A stretch of DNA of 64,000 bases, from the NCBI RefSeq assembly GCF_020169515.1, contig NZ_JAHMHW010000001.1:372001-436000 (forward strand), given 5' to 3'. The stretch is from Paenibacillus vietnamensis. GTDB taxonomy: Bacteria; Bacillota; Bacilli; Paenibacillales; Paenibacillaceae. Below, piece after piece: positions 1-6,999 of this stretch. The translations under genes were made by a program, and so were the position numbers. The stretch's first letter is position 1; every line of letters begins with the position of its first letter. Under the pieces are notes generated by a model. That model saw only the letters and a program-made list of their open reading frames with translations. It was not told the DNA's origin and searched no databases.

Positions 1-2
1 AT

Positions 3-224
3 TTGTATCCTTATATGATCGAGCATCCGCAATTTTTTTGGTACAAACGTTATGTAGCTTGGTCTGAGCTGCTGACGATCGTTAAATTGTGCGAAGAGCT
101 GTCAATCGAATGGCGGGAGCAATTCACCGACCGTCAGAGCGAATATATCGGGAAACGCGTCATGTCATCCAGAGTGCTGGACGAGTGGTATGAAACGAAC
201 GATGCTAAGGAGCATGCCGGCTAG
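3..224 (+). CDS. 3' part of an unknown protein
   Basis: An open frame enters from the left edge and ends at TAG 224. The visible 73 residues are rich in aromatic and charged residues (Trp, Tyr, Glu, Arg) and look soluble, with no signal peptide or membrane segment. The true start probably lies before the window, because position 3 (TTG) has no room for a ribosome binding site. A clean intrinsic terminator follows 26 bases later, which supports a real gene end. I do not recognise the family. Confidence 0.5.
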   Translation: MYPYMIEHPQFFWYKRYVAWSELLTIVKLCEELSIEWREQFTDRQSEYIGKRVMSSRVLDEWYETNDAKEHAG

Positions 225-249
225 GCGATATAGAGTAACTTGAACGAAA

Positions 250-285
250 CCTCAATGCTTTGCGCAAGCAAGCATTGGGGTTTTT
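250..285 (+). terminator. Intrinsic terminator
   Basis: An 11-bp stem (CCTCAATGCTT with AAGCATTGGGG, one G-T pair) around a 9-base loop is followed directly by five T. It ends the gene that finishes at 224. Confidence 0.8.
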
Positions 286-325
286 CTAACCAAACTGGGA
301 CAGCGGAAGGGAAGATTAATGGCTT

Positions 326-547
326 ATGGTAAGCGAACAGAAATTGGATGAATACCGGATTAGCGGCGAGAAAATCAGAGTAGTAAGGGATGGCATGGAA
401 GTGAACGATGTCATCGGCATTGTCGTGGCATGGGACGATGCTACGGTTGTCATCCGGCGTCCGAACCGCCGGGTCGTCAAGCTTAGCCGGGATTACTTGT
501 ATGTGCCGGCATCGGAGGCGCGGCCGGACCCGCTCGAGCAGGCTTAA
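326..547 (+). CDS. Small hypothetical protein, 73 aa
   Basis: ATG 326 is the only usable start because an in-frame stop lies just upstream (317). A GGAAGGGA Shine-Dalgarno sits about 13 bases before it. The product is small, charged and soluble, with alternating hydrophobic residues suggesting a beta-rich fold (IRVVRDG, VIGIVVAWDD, ATVVIRRP). This looks like a small barrel such as those in PRC- or SH3-like proteins, but that is inference only. The tRNA-Leu terminator follows on the other strand. Function unknown. Confidence 0.5.
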   Translation: MVSEQKLDEYRISGEKIRVVRDGMEVNDVIGIVVAWDDATVVIRRPNRRVVKLSRDYLYVPASEARPDPLEQA

Positions 548-571
548 GCCGCGACCTCTATACATAGCAAA

Positions 572-595
572 AACCCCAGCTCATGAGCTGGGGTT
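572..595 (-). terminator. Terminator of tRNA-Leu copy 1
   Basis: Perfect 24-bp palindrome AACCCCAGCTCATGAGCTGGGGTT with TTTTTG following on the minus strand, immediately 3' of the tRNA. Confidence 0.75.
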
Positions 596-603
596 AATGA
601 GGT

Positions 604-690
604 TGGTGCGGTCGAGAGGACTCGAACCTCCACGGCTGTTACACCACTAGAACCTGAATCTAGCGCGTCTGCCAATTCCGCCACGACCGC
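604..690 (-). tRNA. tRNA-Leu (CAG), copy 1
   Basis: The minus strand begins GCGGTCGTGGCGGAATTGG and ends GGTTCGAGTCC...CGACCGCA followed by an encoded CCA (604-606). The acceptor arms GCGGTCG/CGACCGC pair fully. The anticodon arm CTAGA-TTCAGGT-TCTAG gives anticodon CAG, and the long variable arm is typical of class II leucine tRNAs. It has its own terminator and a near-identical copy 230 bp away. Confidence 0.95.
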
Positions 691-801
691 GTATTTTGCG
701 TGACAACAGAGATTATCTTATCATGAGATTGCAGGACAAGTCAAACATTTTTAAAAACTTTTTTGAAAAGCCGACATTGAACAAAAGGCAGTCAAAACAA
801 A

Positions 802-825
802 AACTCCAGCTCATGAGCTGGAGTT
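802..825 (-). terminator. Terminator of tRNA-Leu copy 2
   Basis: Perfect palindrome AACTCCAGCTCATGAGCTGGAGTT followed by TTTTTG on the minus strand. It differs from the copy-1 terminator by one compensated base pair. Confidence 0.75.
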
Positions 826-833
826 AATGATGT

Positions 834-920
834 TGGTGCGGTCGAGAGGACTCGAACCTCCACGGCTATTACACCACTAGAACCTGAATCTAGCGCGTCT
901 GCCAATTCCGCCACGACCGC
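834..920 (-). tRNA. tRNA-Leu (CAG), copy 2
   Basis: Same sequence as the tRNA at 604-690 except for one base in the variable arm (plus-strand A868 instead of G638). CCA is encoded at 834-836, anticodon CAG. The duplicated unit includes the terminator, so this is a tandem duplication with each copy separately transcribed or processed. Confidence 0.95.
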
Positions 921-1066
921 ATTTTGCAATCACGTATGTTATAATATCACGCAGCTTACCGTCATGTCAACGATCTTTTGCGACTGAAAGATTAGCTTTA
1001 AGCTGCGGCATATTTTACGTCTTCTTCACAAACAATGAAAGTAAAAAAATGAAGGGGCGTACCGCT

Positions 1067-1939
1067 ATGGACGATCAACGTCAAAAGATTCAACAGCAGA
1101 GGAGAAGGGGGAAAACAGTCCGAACGGTCCGTCTAACGGCCATCGCAGCATTTATCTCGGTATTGCTTGCGTGTACGCTCACAGGGACCGGAGCAGCTGC
1201 ACAAGAGGCGGGGGGGTCTACTGCGCCTCGGGAGCAGCGTTCGATCGCTATCGTGATCGACGATTTCGGCAACGGCATGGACGGTACGGAGGAAATGCTT
1301 CAGCTTCCCGTCAAGTTTACGGCGGCGATTATGCCCTTTATGCCGACGACGAAGCAGGATGCCGAGGAGGCCCACAAGCGGGGCCATGACGTGATTGTGC
1401 ACATGCCCATGGAGCCGAACAAAGGATTGAAGAAGTGGCTCGGGCCGGGTGCGCTGACGACGGATTTGAGCGATGAAGAGGTTCGGCGGCGGGTGGAGGC
1501 GGCCATTGACGACGTGCCGTATGCGATCGGCATGAATAACCATATGGGCTCGAAGGTGACGGCCGACGAGCGGATGATGCGGATCGTACTCGGCGTCTGT
1601 AAGGAACGCGGACTGTTTTTCCTCGACAGCCGGACGACCTACAAGACCGTTGTGCCTAAAGTCGCCGCGGAGCTTCAAGTTCCGATTGTTTCGAACGATG
1701 TGTTTTTGGACGACGTTTATTCCGTTCAGCATATTTCGGGGCAAATCGAGGTGCTTCGCAAGCATCTGGAATCGCACGAAAGCTGCGTCACTATCGGCCA
1801 TGTAGGACCACCGGGCAAAAAGACGGCCTCCGTGCTCCGGCAATCCATACCGGTCATGCAGCAAAATGCCCGGTTCGTGAAGCTTACTCACATGATTCCG
1901 GGGCTAATGAACGATCCATTTATACTGCCGAATTCCTGA
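1067..1939 (+). CDS. Divergent polysaccharide deacetylase (YibQ-like), exported
   Basis: The 290-aa protein has a basic N-terminus and one hydrophobic segment (about residues 22-46), so it is exported or membrane-anchored. The remainder matches the divergent polysaccharide deacetylase (YibQ) family, a NodB-like TIM-barrel fold: IDDFGN at 64-69, HMPMEP at 112-117, the MNNHMGS loop at 156-162 and LDSRTT at 186-191. Start ATG 1067 is preferred over ATG 1049 because AAGGGG (1052-1057) lies 9 bases before it. The gene overlaps the convergent amidase gene by 36 bp. The family is thought to act on cell-envelope polysaccharide; the substrate here is unknown. Confidence 0.85.
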   Translation: MDDQRQKIQQQRRRGKTVRTVRLTAIAAFISVLLACTLTGTGAAAQEAGGSTAPREQRSIAIVIDDFGNGMDGTEEMLQLPVKFTAAIMPFMPTTKQDAEEAHKRGHDVIVHMPMEPNKGLKKWLGPGALTTDLSDEEVRRRVEAAIDDVPYAIGMNNHMGSKVTADERMMRIVLGVCKERGLFFLDSRTTYKTVVPKVAAELQVPIVSNDVFLDDVYSVQHISGQIEVLRKHLESHESCVTIGHVGPPGKKTASVLRQSIPVMQQNARFVKLTHMIPGLMNDPFILPNS

Positions 1940-2614
1940 GGCGACTGCCATGGCGATCTGCTGCTGCTTGTGCGGATCGGTCAGCATGGAGAGGTCGCGG
2001 CTGTTGCTGATAAAGCCCATTTCGACAATGACCGAAGGCTGCTTGACGCGTTTCAGCAAATAATACGGTTTTCCTTCCTTCGGCAGGTAAGCCGTATTCT
2101 GCTGCCTGTTAAGCGTATCCTGGATGCAGAAGGCAAGCAGCGCGCTTTCGCCCTGCTTTTGATGAAGGACGATTGGGCCGTGGGTAGACCTGTTTTTGGA
2201 CCAGTTGACATGAAGACTGACGAGCAGCTCGCTTTCGATTTCTTCCGTCAGCTGGCGGCGCTGAGACAAATCCTTGCGGTGTCTCGAGCTCGACGCATGC
2301 CACCGGTTGTCCTCGCTTAGTGCGTAATCGCCGGTACGGTTCAAAACGGCGGGGATTCCTTGGCTTTTGAGCAGCAAATACAGCTTTTTGGCTATGGCAA
2401 GATTAATATCCTTTTCAAGAATTTGGCCTGCGGATGCTCCGCCGTCAACGCCACCGTGGCCGACGTCGATAATGACGGCTGTCGATGGTAAAGCCCAATT
2501 CTGATCGGAATCGGAATTTGCGGGAAGCTGCGGCCGCTCGGCGCTTGCGCCTGCCGAACCGGCGTTTATTAAGGTCAAAGCCGAAAGGGCCATGAAGATT
2601 TTACGAAGCATCAT
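1904..2614 (-). CDS. cwlD: N-acetylmuramoyl-L-alanine amidase, CwlD-like
   Basis: The 236-aa protein carries a signal peptide (to about residue 25) and one Amidase_3 domain. All four expected zinc/catalytic residues are visible: H53 in DVGHGG, E67 in ILEKD, H135 in SLHVN and E198 in VEMGF. Length and single-domain layout fit CwlD, which cleaves stem peptides from spore cortex peptidoglycan so that muramic delta-lactam can form. The start ATG-ATG has GGAGGAAAT upstream. It converges on a polysaccharide deacetylase gene; CwlD normally works with the deacetylase PdaA, but the neighbour here belongs to another deacetylase branch. The cwlD name is likely, not certain. Confidence 0.8.
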   Translation of the reverse strand: MMLRKIFMALSALTLINAGSAGASAERPQLPANSDSDQNWALPSTAVIIDVGHGGVDGGASAGQILEKDINLAIAKKLYLLLKSQGIPAVLNRTGDYALSEDNRWHASSSRHRKDLSQRRQLTEEIESELLVSLHVNWSKNRSTHGPIVLHQKQGESALLAFCIQDTLNRQQNTAYLPKEGKPYYLLKRVKQPSVIVEMGFISNSRDLSMLTDPHKQQQIAMAVASGIRQYKWIVH

Positions 2615-2740
2615 GACATTTCCTCCACATCCTCAAGAGATAACGTTAGCGTGGCTTATTGGAGGAAAACTCATGCATGTTTACGGATGGGAGCGGGCGG
2701 GCAAACTGATAGCATCATCAAAGCGGGAGAGGTGATGAGG

Positions 2741-2938
2741 ATGGCTAAAGGCGGAGACGAATACGTGAAATATGTGGCGGAGCAGTTTATCGCATATATG
2801 GAAACTTCCAAGGAAGACCGCAGGCAGCTCAAAACGTCAGCCAAGGCACGAAGAGAGCCTTGGCTGACGAGATGGTTCGGCTACGGTCCGATGAGCCTGC
2901 TGCTCTGGTGGCGCGGTATGACCGGACGTCACCGGTAG
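2741..2938 (+). CDS. yqzE: YqzE family protein
   Basis: A 65-aa basic protein with the pattern known from Bacillus YqzE: an N-terminal YVKYVAEQF helix, a charged TSKEDRRQLK linker and a C-terminal PWLTRWFGYGPMSL segment that may insert in the membrane. Start ATG 2741 is chosen over upstream in-frame codons because GGAGAGG (2725-2732) is correctly spaced only for it. YqzE is often found near competence pilin genes, which are not seen here. Function unknown. The last 10 bp overlap the convergent secreted-protein gene. Confidence 0.7.
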   Translation: MAKGGDEYVKYVAEQFIAYMETSKEDRRQLKTSAKARREPWLTRWFGYGPMSLLLWWRGMTGRHR

Positions 2939-3828
2939 AAGCGGCCAAGCTCCAGAAGCAGCAGAAGAGGGACATAGCGGCGGCTTGTGCCGGCATCATC
3001 GGTTTCAAGCGCTACGTACAAATGGCCGCTGTCCCACTTGGAATATCCGACGACTGACCAGACGTACAGCATTTGACCTTCGAACAGCTCTGCGGTGTAG
3101 CGGAGCTGTTCTTTATTATTTAAAGTATTAAAAAGTCCCCAATAGGATTTTGTGCTTAGCGGCATCGGCGCTTTGGTGAGCCACGGAAGTTTGCCGAACG
3201 GATCGATGGAAGCGAGAGAGACGGACTTAAGCAGCTTTGCCGACGAAGGGGCCTGTTTTTTCTCATTCACGATCAGCTTCATGGACGAGGCGATTTGCCA
3301 ATCTTTGTCCCGTACCGGGAGCAGTTCACCGCTTGCGGCGTCAGCGTAGTTTTCTTGATCCCCGTCATTAATTTTCCAGGCGGCCAAAAGCGGATGAACG
3401 TAAAGAGATTCGACGCCGTTCGAGGGCTGCATAAGCTCGAGCCTCTTTATGGCTGTTGATAAAGTATGCTGATCGAAGAAAGGGTGGCTTCCCGTTCCGT
3501 ACTCCCCGAGCTGATAACCTCCGGTTTCCACAGCATTGATGACGAGATAACCAACCGTTTCCCGGTTTTGCTTCACGAGCACCAGCCAGCTGTGCGTGCC
3601 GGGTCCGATCGGCGAAACCTGAAGCGTCGCATTTTTCCAGCGTTCAAAATGCGGCTGTCCCGACAGCTCGTCCACAAAATGCCGGGCTTGCTCCTCGACA
3701 GACTGGTAATCGGTGCTTGGGCTGCCTGCTTCCGTCGTTGCCGCGGCCTGCTGCTGCAAGCCTCCGGAATACAGTGCAATCGCGGTTAATACGCAGGCTG
3801 CCGTCAATTTAATGAATGGTTTTCGCAT
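2929..3828 (-). CDS. Secreted hypothetical protein, 299 aa
   Basis: The N-terminus (MRKPFIKLTAACVLTAIALYS) is a typical signal peptide or anchor, followed by an Ala/Thr/Ser linker. The mature part has Trp- and Tyr-rich strands (HSWLVLVKQ, VGYLVINAV, MLYVWSVVGYSKWD) suggesting an extracytoplasmic beta-rich fold. No catalytic motif is recognisable. AGGTGATC precedes ATG 3828. It lies between yqzE and yqhG, and is not a known member of the yqhG neighbourhood in Bacillus. Function unknown. Confidence 0.6.
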   Translation of the reverse strand: MRKPFIKLTAACVLTAIALYSGGLQQQAAATTEAGSPSTDYQSVEEQARHFVDELSGQPHFERWKNATLQVSPIGPGTHSWLVLVKQNRETVGYLVINAVETGGYQLGEYGTGSHPFFDQHTLSTAIKRLELMQPSNGVESLYVHPLLAAWKINDGDQENYADAASGELLPVRDKDWQIASSMKLIVNEKKQAPSSAKLLKSVSLASIDPFGKLPWLTKAPMPLSTKSYWGLFNTLNNKEQLRYTAELFEGQMLYVWSVVGYSKWDSGHLYVALETDDAGTSRRYVPLLLLLELGRFYR

Positions 3829-3892
3829 CTTTGATCACCTCGTGCTTATTGTAGCGGACAAGCCGTACGAAGACTGTTGCAACCTGTCAGGC

Positions 3893-3920
3893 AAGGGCGG
3901 CCGTATGACCGCCTTTTTTT
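3893..3920 (+). terminator. GC hairpin with T-run
   Basis: GGGCGG/CCGCC stem with an 8-base loop then TTTTTTT on the plus strand. Both flanking genes are on the minus strand, so its T-run points the wrong way for them. It may block antisense transcription or terminate an unseen plus-strand transcript. Confidence 0.4.
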
Positions 3921-3952
3921 GACGTAACGATGCGGATCTCGTCTAAATAACG

Positions 3953-4909
3953 TCAATCGATGCCTTCGAGGTGGAAGATTCCGCAGTTAATGGCGGATAC
4001 GGTGACCCGCGGCTCATATTGCCACCGGATTTCGGCTTGACGCTGCGTGAACTGCTCTTCGACCGCAGATTTGTTTTCATCCAGCGCATTTTGAAGCAGC
4101 GGCTCGTAGTAGCCATTGATGCGCTCAAGCTCCTCCTCCAGCCGCGCAGTGGCGTCAGCGGCCCAGCTGTAATCGTAGCTGCGGAGCTTTTTCTCCAGAG
4201 TCTGCTCGGCGATCGTTAGCGCTTTGTTGAAGGATATGCCGTTTTTCGTAATATGCACATTGGCGGGAAGACGAGGCGAGAGCTTCATCGTCAGGAGCCG
4301 CTCATGGAAATGCTCCAGGCAGGTGCCTGTTGCCAAAGAAATTCCGAAGCTATGAATTTCCTCGCGCTTGCGGTCGCATGCGAACTCGACCCTCAAATTG
4401 ACTCCGAGCCAAGCGGTGTAGGGTGTCGAGCTGAACGGGTTGCTGCTCCGTTTGTCCGGCTCCTGAAACAAGTAAACGAAGCTGCCTTTTGCCTTCGCGG
4501 CATCGAATACCTGATCCAGCTTCCGGGCTCCGAAATACAGGTCCTCTCGCGGAATGCGCGCCGGAGCGGCGAGACTGCCGTGAACAAAGCCGAGCGAGCG
4601 GCCCAGAGCCGCATTTGCTGCAGCTTCCGGCGAACCTGCAGCTTCGGCTCCTTGCTCTGCCGGCGGAGTGGCTGTGGCTTCAAGTGCCGCATCGTATTTT
4701 TGCTTGTCCGTCACGAATAGGAAAGTCATCGTCTCCGGCTCGGCGTTCACGCGGTCGACAAAGCTCCAATAATAGGGGCGATTAGTCAGCTCGCGGTCGG
4801 CATGGGGAGACAATTTTACCGTAAAATGGGCGGGCGATTTCTCTAAAATTTGGCATTCCGTAGCATCCAGATACCGGTTTATAAATTTGTGAACCTGCTT
4901 CTCGTTCAA
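3953..4909 (-). CDS. yqhG: YqhG family protein
   Basis: The 318-aa soluble protein begins NEKQVHKFINRYLDATECQ and continues with TVKLSPHADRELTNRPYYW, features I associate with the Bacillus YqhG family. A central Ala-rich low-complexity insert (about residues 80-105) looks like a linker. It starts with TTG behind a perfect GGAGGTGA and overlaps the stop of the upstream SNF2 helicase gene by 4 bases, so the two are translationally coupled. In B. subtilis yqhG is also next to yqhH. Molecular function is not established. Confidence 0.8.
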   Translation of the reverse strand: MNEKQVHKFINRYLDATECQILEKSPAHFTVKLSPHADRELTNRPYYWSFVDRVNAEPETMTFLFVTDKQKYDAALEATATPPAEQGAEAAGSPEAAANAALGRSLGFVHGSLAAPARIPREDLYFGARKLDQVFDAAKAKGSFVYLFQEPDKRSSNPFSSTPYTAWLGVNLRVEFACDRKREEIHSFGISLATGTCLEHFHERLLTMKLSPRLPANVHITKNGISFNKALTIAEQTLEKKLRSYDYSWAADATARLEEELERINGYYEPLLQNALDENKSAVEEQFTQRQAEIRWQYEPRVTVSAINCGIFHLEGID

Positions 4910-6729
4910 GGTCTCACCTCCACGGATTCTCCTAACGAATCCAGCTTCACGAGCAAATCCGGCGCTGCTGCATAAGCGCTGCTGCCCGTCTGCACCTCGT
5001 CTCTTATGCGGCTTAACGAAGAGCCCAGCTCGCTCAGCTTTTCCTTCAAGGCGTCATCGTTGCCTGCCTCGATCAGCACTCTTGCCAGCTTCTGCTCGAG
5101 CGTGCCTTCCCCGTTCTCAAAGCGCTCCAAAATATGATCCAGCTCTCCGATAACGAGCTCAAACAAATTGATTTTTTCGTGAAGCAAATTGACGATATGC
5201 TCCTCGATCGTGCCGAGCGTGCACAAATTGTAAATTTTTACGTCCTCCGTTTGTCCAAGCCTGTGAACGCGTCCGATCCGCTGCTCGACCCTCATCGGAT
5301 TCCACGGCAGGTCGAAGTTGATCATATGGTGGCAAAATTGAAGATTAATGCCTTCGCCGCCGGCTTCCGTCGCGATAAGCACTTGAGCCCGTCCGCGGAA
5401 CAGATCCATCATCCAGTCCTTCTTGCCACGGTTCATCCCGCCGCGGTAAGGAACGGCGACCATATTTTGCGCCCGGAAAAACTGCAGCAAATACTCCTGG
5501 GTCGCCCGGTATTCCGTGAAAATAATAACCTTTTCGCCGAATTCCTTCACGAGCTCCATCGCTTTTTCGGCCTTCGTGTTTGCCTTGATGTTTTTGATCT
5601 TGTCGACAAGCTCCCAAATTTTCGGGCGGAGCGGCGAATCCTCTGCAGTCTTCTTGAACAGGTTCACCAGCGTCAGGAAAACCGCGTCCCGGCTGCTGCA
5701 CACCTCGCGCTGAAGGGTAACGAGGGAGAGCATGCTGCTCATATCTCCGCCGCTTTCGTCATACCGTTCCCGGACGAAGCCGGTAACCGCGTCGTACAGC
5801 GCCTTTTCATCCGCCGATAATTCGATGGGGATGTTCTTCACGAACCGTTTCGTGAAGTGGATGCCGCCGTCCCCGCGCCGGTTGCGGATCATAACCGTGG
5901 ACAGCGCCTCTTGCAGCTGATCCTCGTTTTTCGGAAGCCGTTTGTCGACGACGAAATTAGCCGCAAATTCGCTTTGTCCGCCGAGCTGGCCGGGCTTGAG
6001 CAGGGTGATCAGGTTATACAGCTCGTCGAGATCGTTTTGAATAGGCGTTGCGGTAAGCAGCAAACAATATTTTTTGCGAAGCTGGTTGGCGAACTGGTAA
6101 TTTGTCGTTTTTTTGTTTTTCAGCTTATGCGCTTCGTCGATAATGATCAGATCGTAATCGGTGCCGAGCACAATGTCCCGGTGGGGCTCGCGTTTGGCGG
6201 TATCGATCGAAGCCACGACGACGTCGTAGCCCCACGTATGCTCTTTTTTCTGCGCAACGGCGGCGATACCGAATTTCTGATTCAGCTCGCGCACCCATTG
6301 AAGGACAAGCGAGGCCGGCACGAGAATAAGAATCCGCTTCGCAAGGCCGCGCACGATATATTCTTTAAGGATTAACCCGGCTTCTATCGTTTTGCCGAGA
6401 CCGACCTCGTCTGCAAGAATGGCGCGTCCGCCCATTTCATGAACGACCTTGCGCGCTGTGCTGATCTGGTGGGGCATCGGCTCGAACGACGGCAGTGAGC
6501 GCAGGCTCAGCAGCTGCTCGAAGCTTTCAATCCGTTTGGCCTGCTCGGCTTCCATCGTAAGCTGGTATAAGGTCCAGTCATCCCACGGCCCTCCGCGGGT
6601 TAACCGGTTTTGAAGCTCTTCGAACCAAGTACGGTCGCATTGCAGATCGACCAGCGAATGCAGCTTGCGAGTGAAGATGGCGGAGCCGCTCTCGTTGGAG
6701 GCGGTCTGAGAAGTCGGAGAGTTAAACAT
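4906..6729 (-). CDS. yqhH: SNF2-type helicase, YqhH-like
   Basis: About 608 aa with a complete Swi2/Snf2 ATPase core: Q-motif region PMPHQ near residue 86, Walker A VGLGKT (109-114), DEAH box near 197, LTATPIQND (motif III region), and helicase C motifs ATEAGGEGINLQ and RIGRVHRLGQ. It should be an ATP-dependent DNA translocase rather than a strand-separating helicase. The start is placed at ATG 6729 behind GAAGGAG; the frame stays open upstream, but that part codes for an unlikely low-complexity hydrophobic stretch. Its stop overlaps the TTG start of yqhG. Confidence 0.85.
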   Translation of the reverse strand: MFNSPTSQTASNESGSAIFTRKLHSLVDLQCDRTWFEELQNRLTRGGPWDDWTLYQLTMEAEQAKRIESFEQLLSLRSLPSFEPMPHQISTARKVVHEMGGRAILADEVGLGKTIEAGLILKEYIVRGLAKRILILVPASLVLQWVRELNQKFGIAAVAQKKEHTWGYDVVVASIDTAKREPHRDIVLGTDYDLIIIDEAHKLKNKKTTNYQFANQLRKKYCLLLTATPIQNDLDELYNLITLLKPGQLGGQSEFAANFVVDKRLPKNEDQLQEALSTVMIRNRRGDGGIHFTKRFVKNIPIELSADEKALYDAVTGFVRERYDESGGDMSSMLSLVTLQREVCSSRDAVFLTLVNLFKKTAEDSPLRPKIWELVDKIKNIKANTKAEKAMELVKEFGEKVIIFTEYRATQEYLLQFFRAQNMVAVPYRGGMNRGKKDWMMDLFRGRAQVLIATEAGGEGINLQFCHHMINFDLPWNPMRVEQRIGRVHRLGQTEDVKIYNLCTLGTIEEHIVNLLHEKINLFELVIGELDHILERFENGEGTLEQKLARVLIEAGNDDALKEKLSELGSSLSRIRDEVQTGSSAYAAAPDLLVKLDSLGESVEVRP

Positions 6730-6894
6730 CAGCTGTGCAGCTCCTTCCGCGGTAAAGGATAATTTGTAATAAGTATTGCCCTTTCTTTCAAGATTAATAA
6801 GAACAGGCCTAAAAAAGAGATTGAACCAGAATGGATGGGAGAAACGGAGAATGGGTGGATAAAGGTGGAAATTATGGCCTGTCAAGCAGATGTT

Positions 6895-6943
6895 TATCAA
6901 TATATTGTGTAGTATAATGGAAGTCAGACACAATATATTGAAA
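6895..6943 (+). promoter_or_regulatory. Two NrdR-like boxes around a -10 element
   Basis: Two copies of the palindromic core CAATATATTG lie at 6898-6907 and 6931-6940, extended as CAATATATTGTGT and ACACAATATATTG in opposite sense. This matches the consensus for NrdR, the ATP/dATP-sensing repressor of ribonucleotide reductase genes. They are 33 bp apart, about three helical turns, and bracket a TATAAT (6913-6918). The nrdJ start is about 60 bp downstream. No good -35 is visible. Confidence 0.7.
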
Positions 6944-6999
6944 TTTATCGATTGACGTGTAAACTTCATTTAACGAACAGATGAGGGGGAGGAGCGGCG

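Noticed and set aside
1133..1891. Long minus-strand frame opposite the deacetylase gene
   Set aside because: It is an antisense shadow of a well-supported gene, without motifs or a ribosome binding site.
6730..6969. N-terminal extension of the SNF2 helicase frame up to 6969
   Set aside because: The extra residues are a low-complexity Ile/Leu/Phe/His stretch overlapping the nrdJ promoter region; ATG 6729 with GAAGGAG is a better start.
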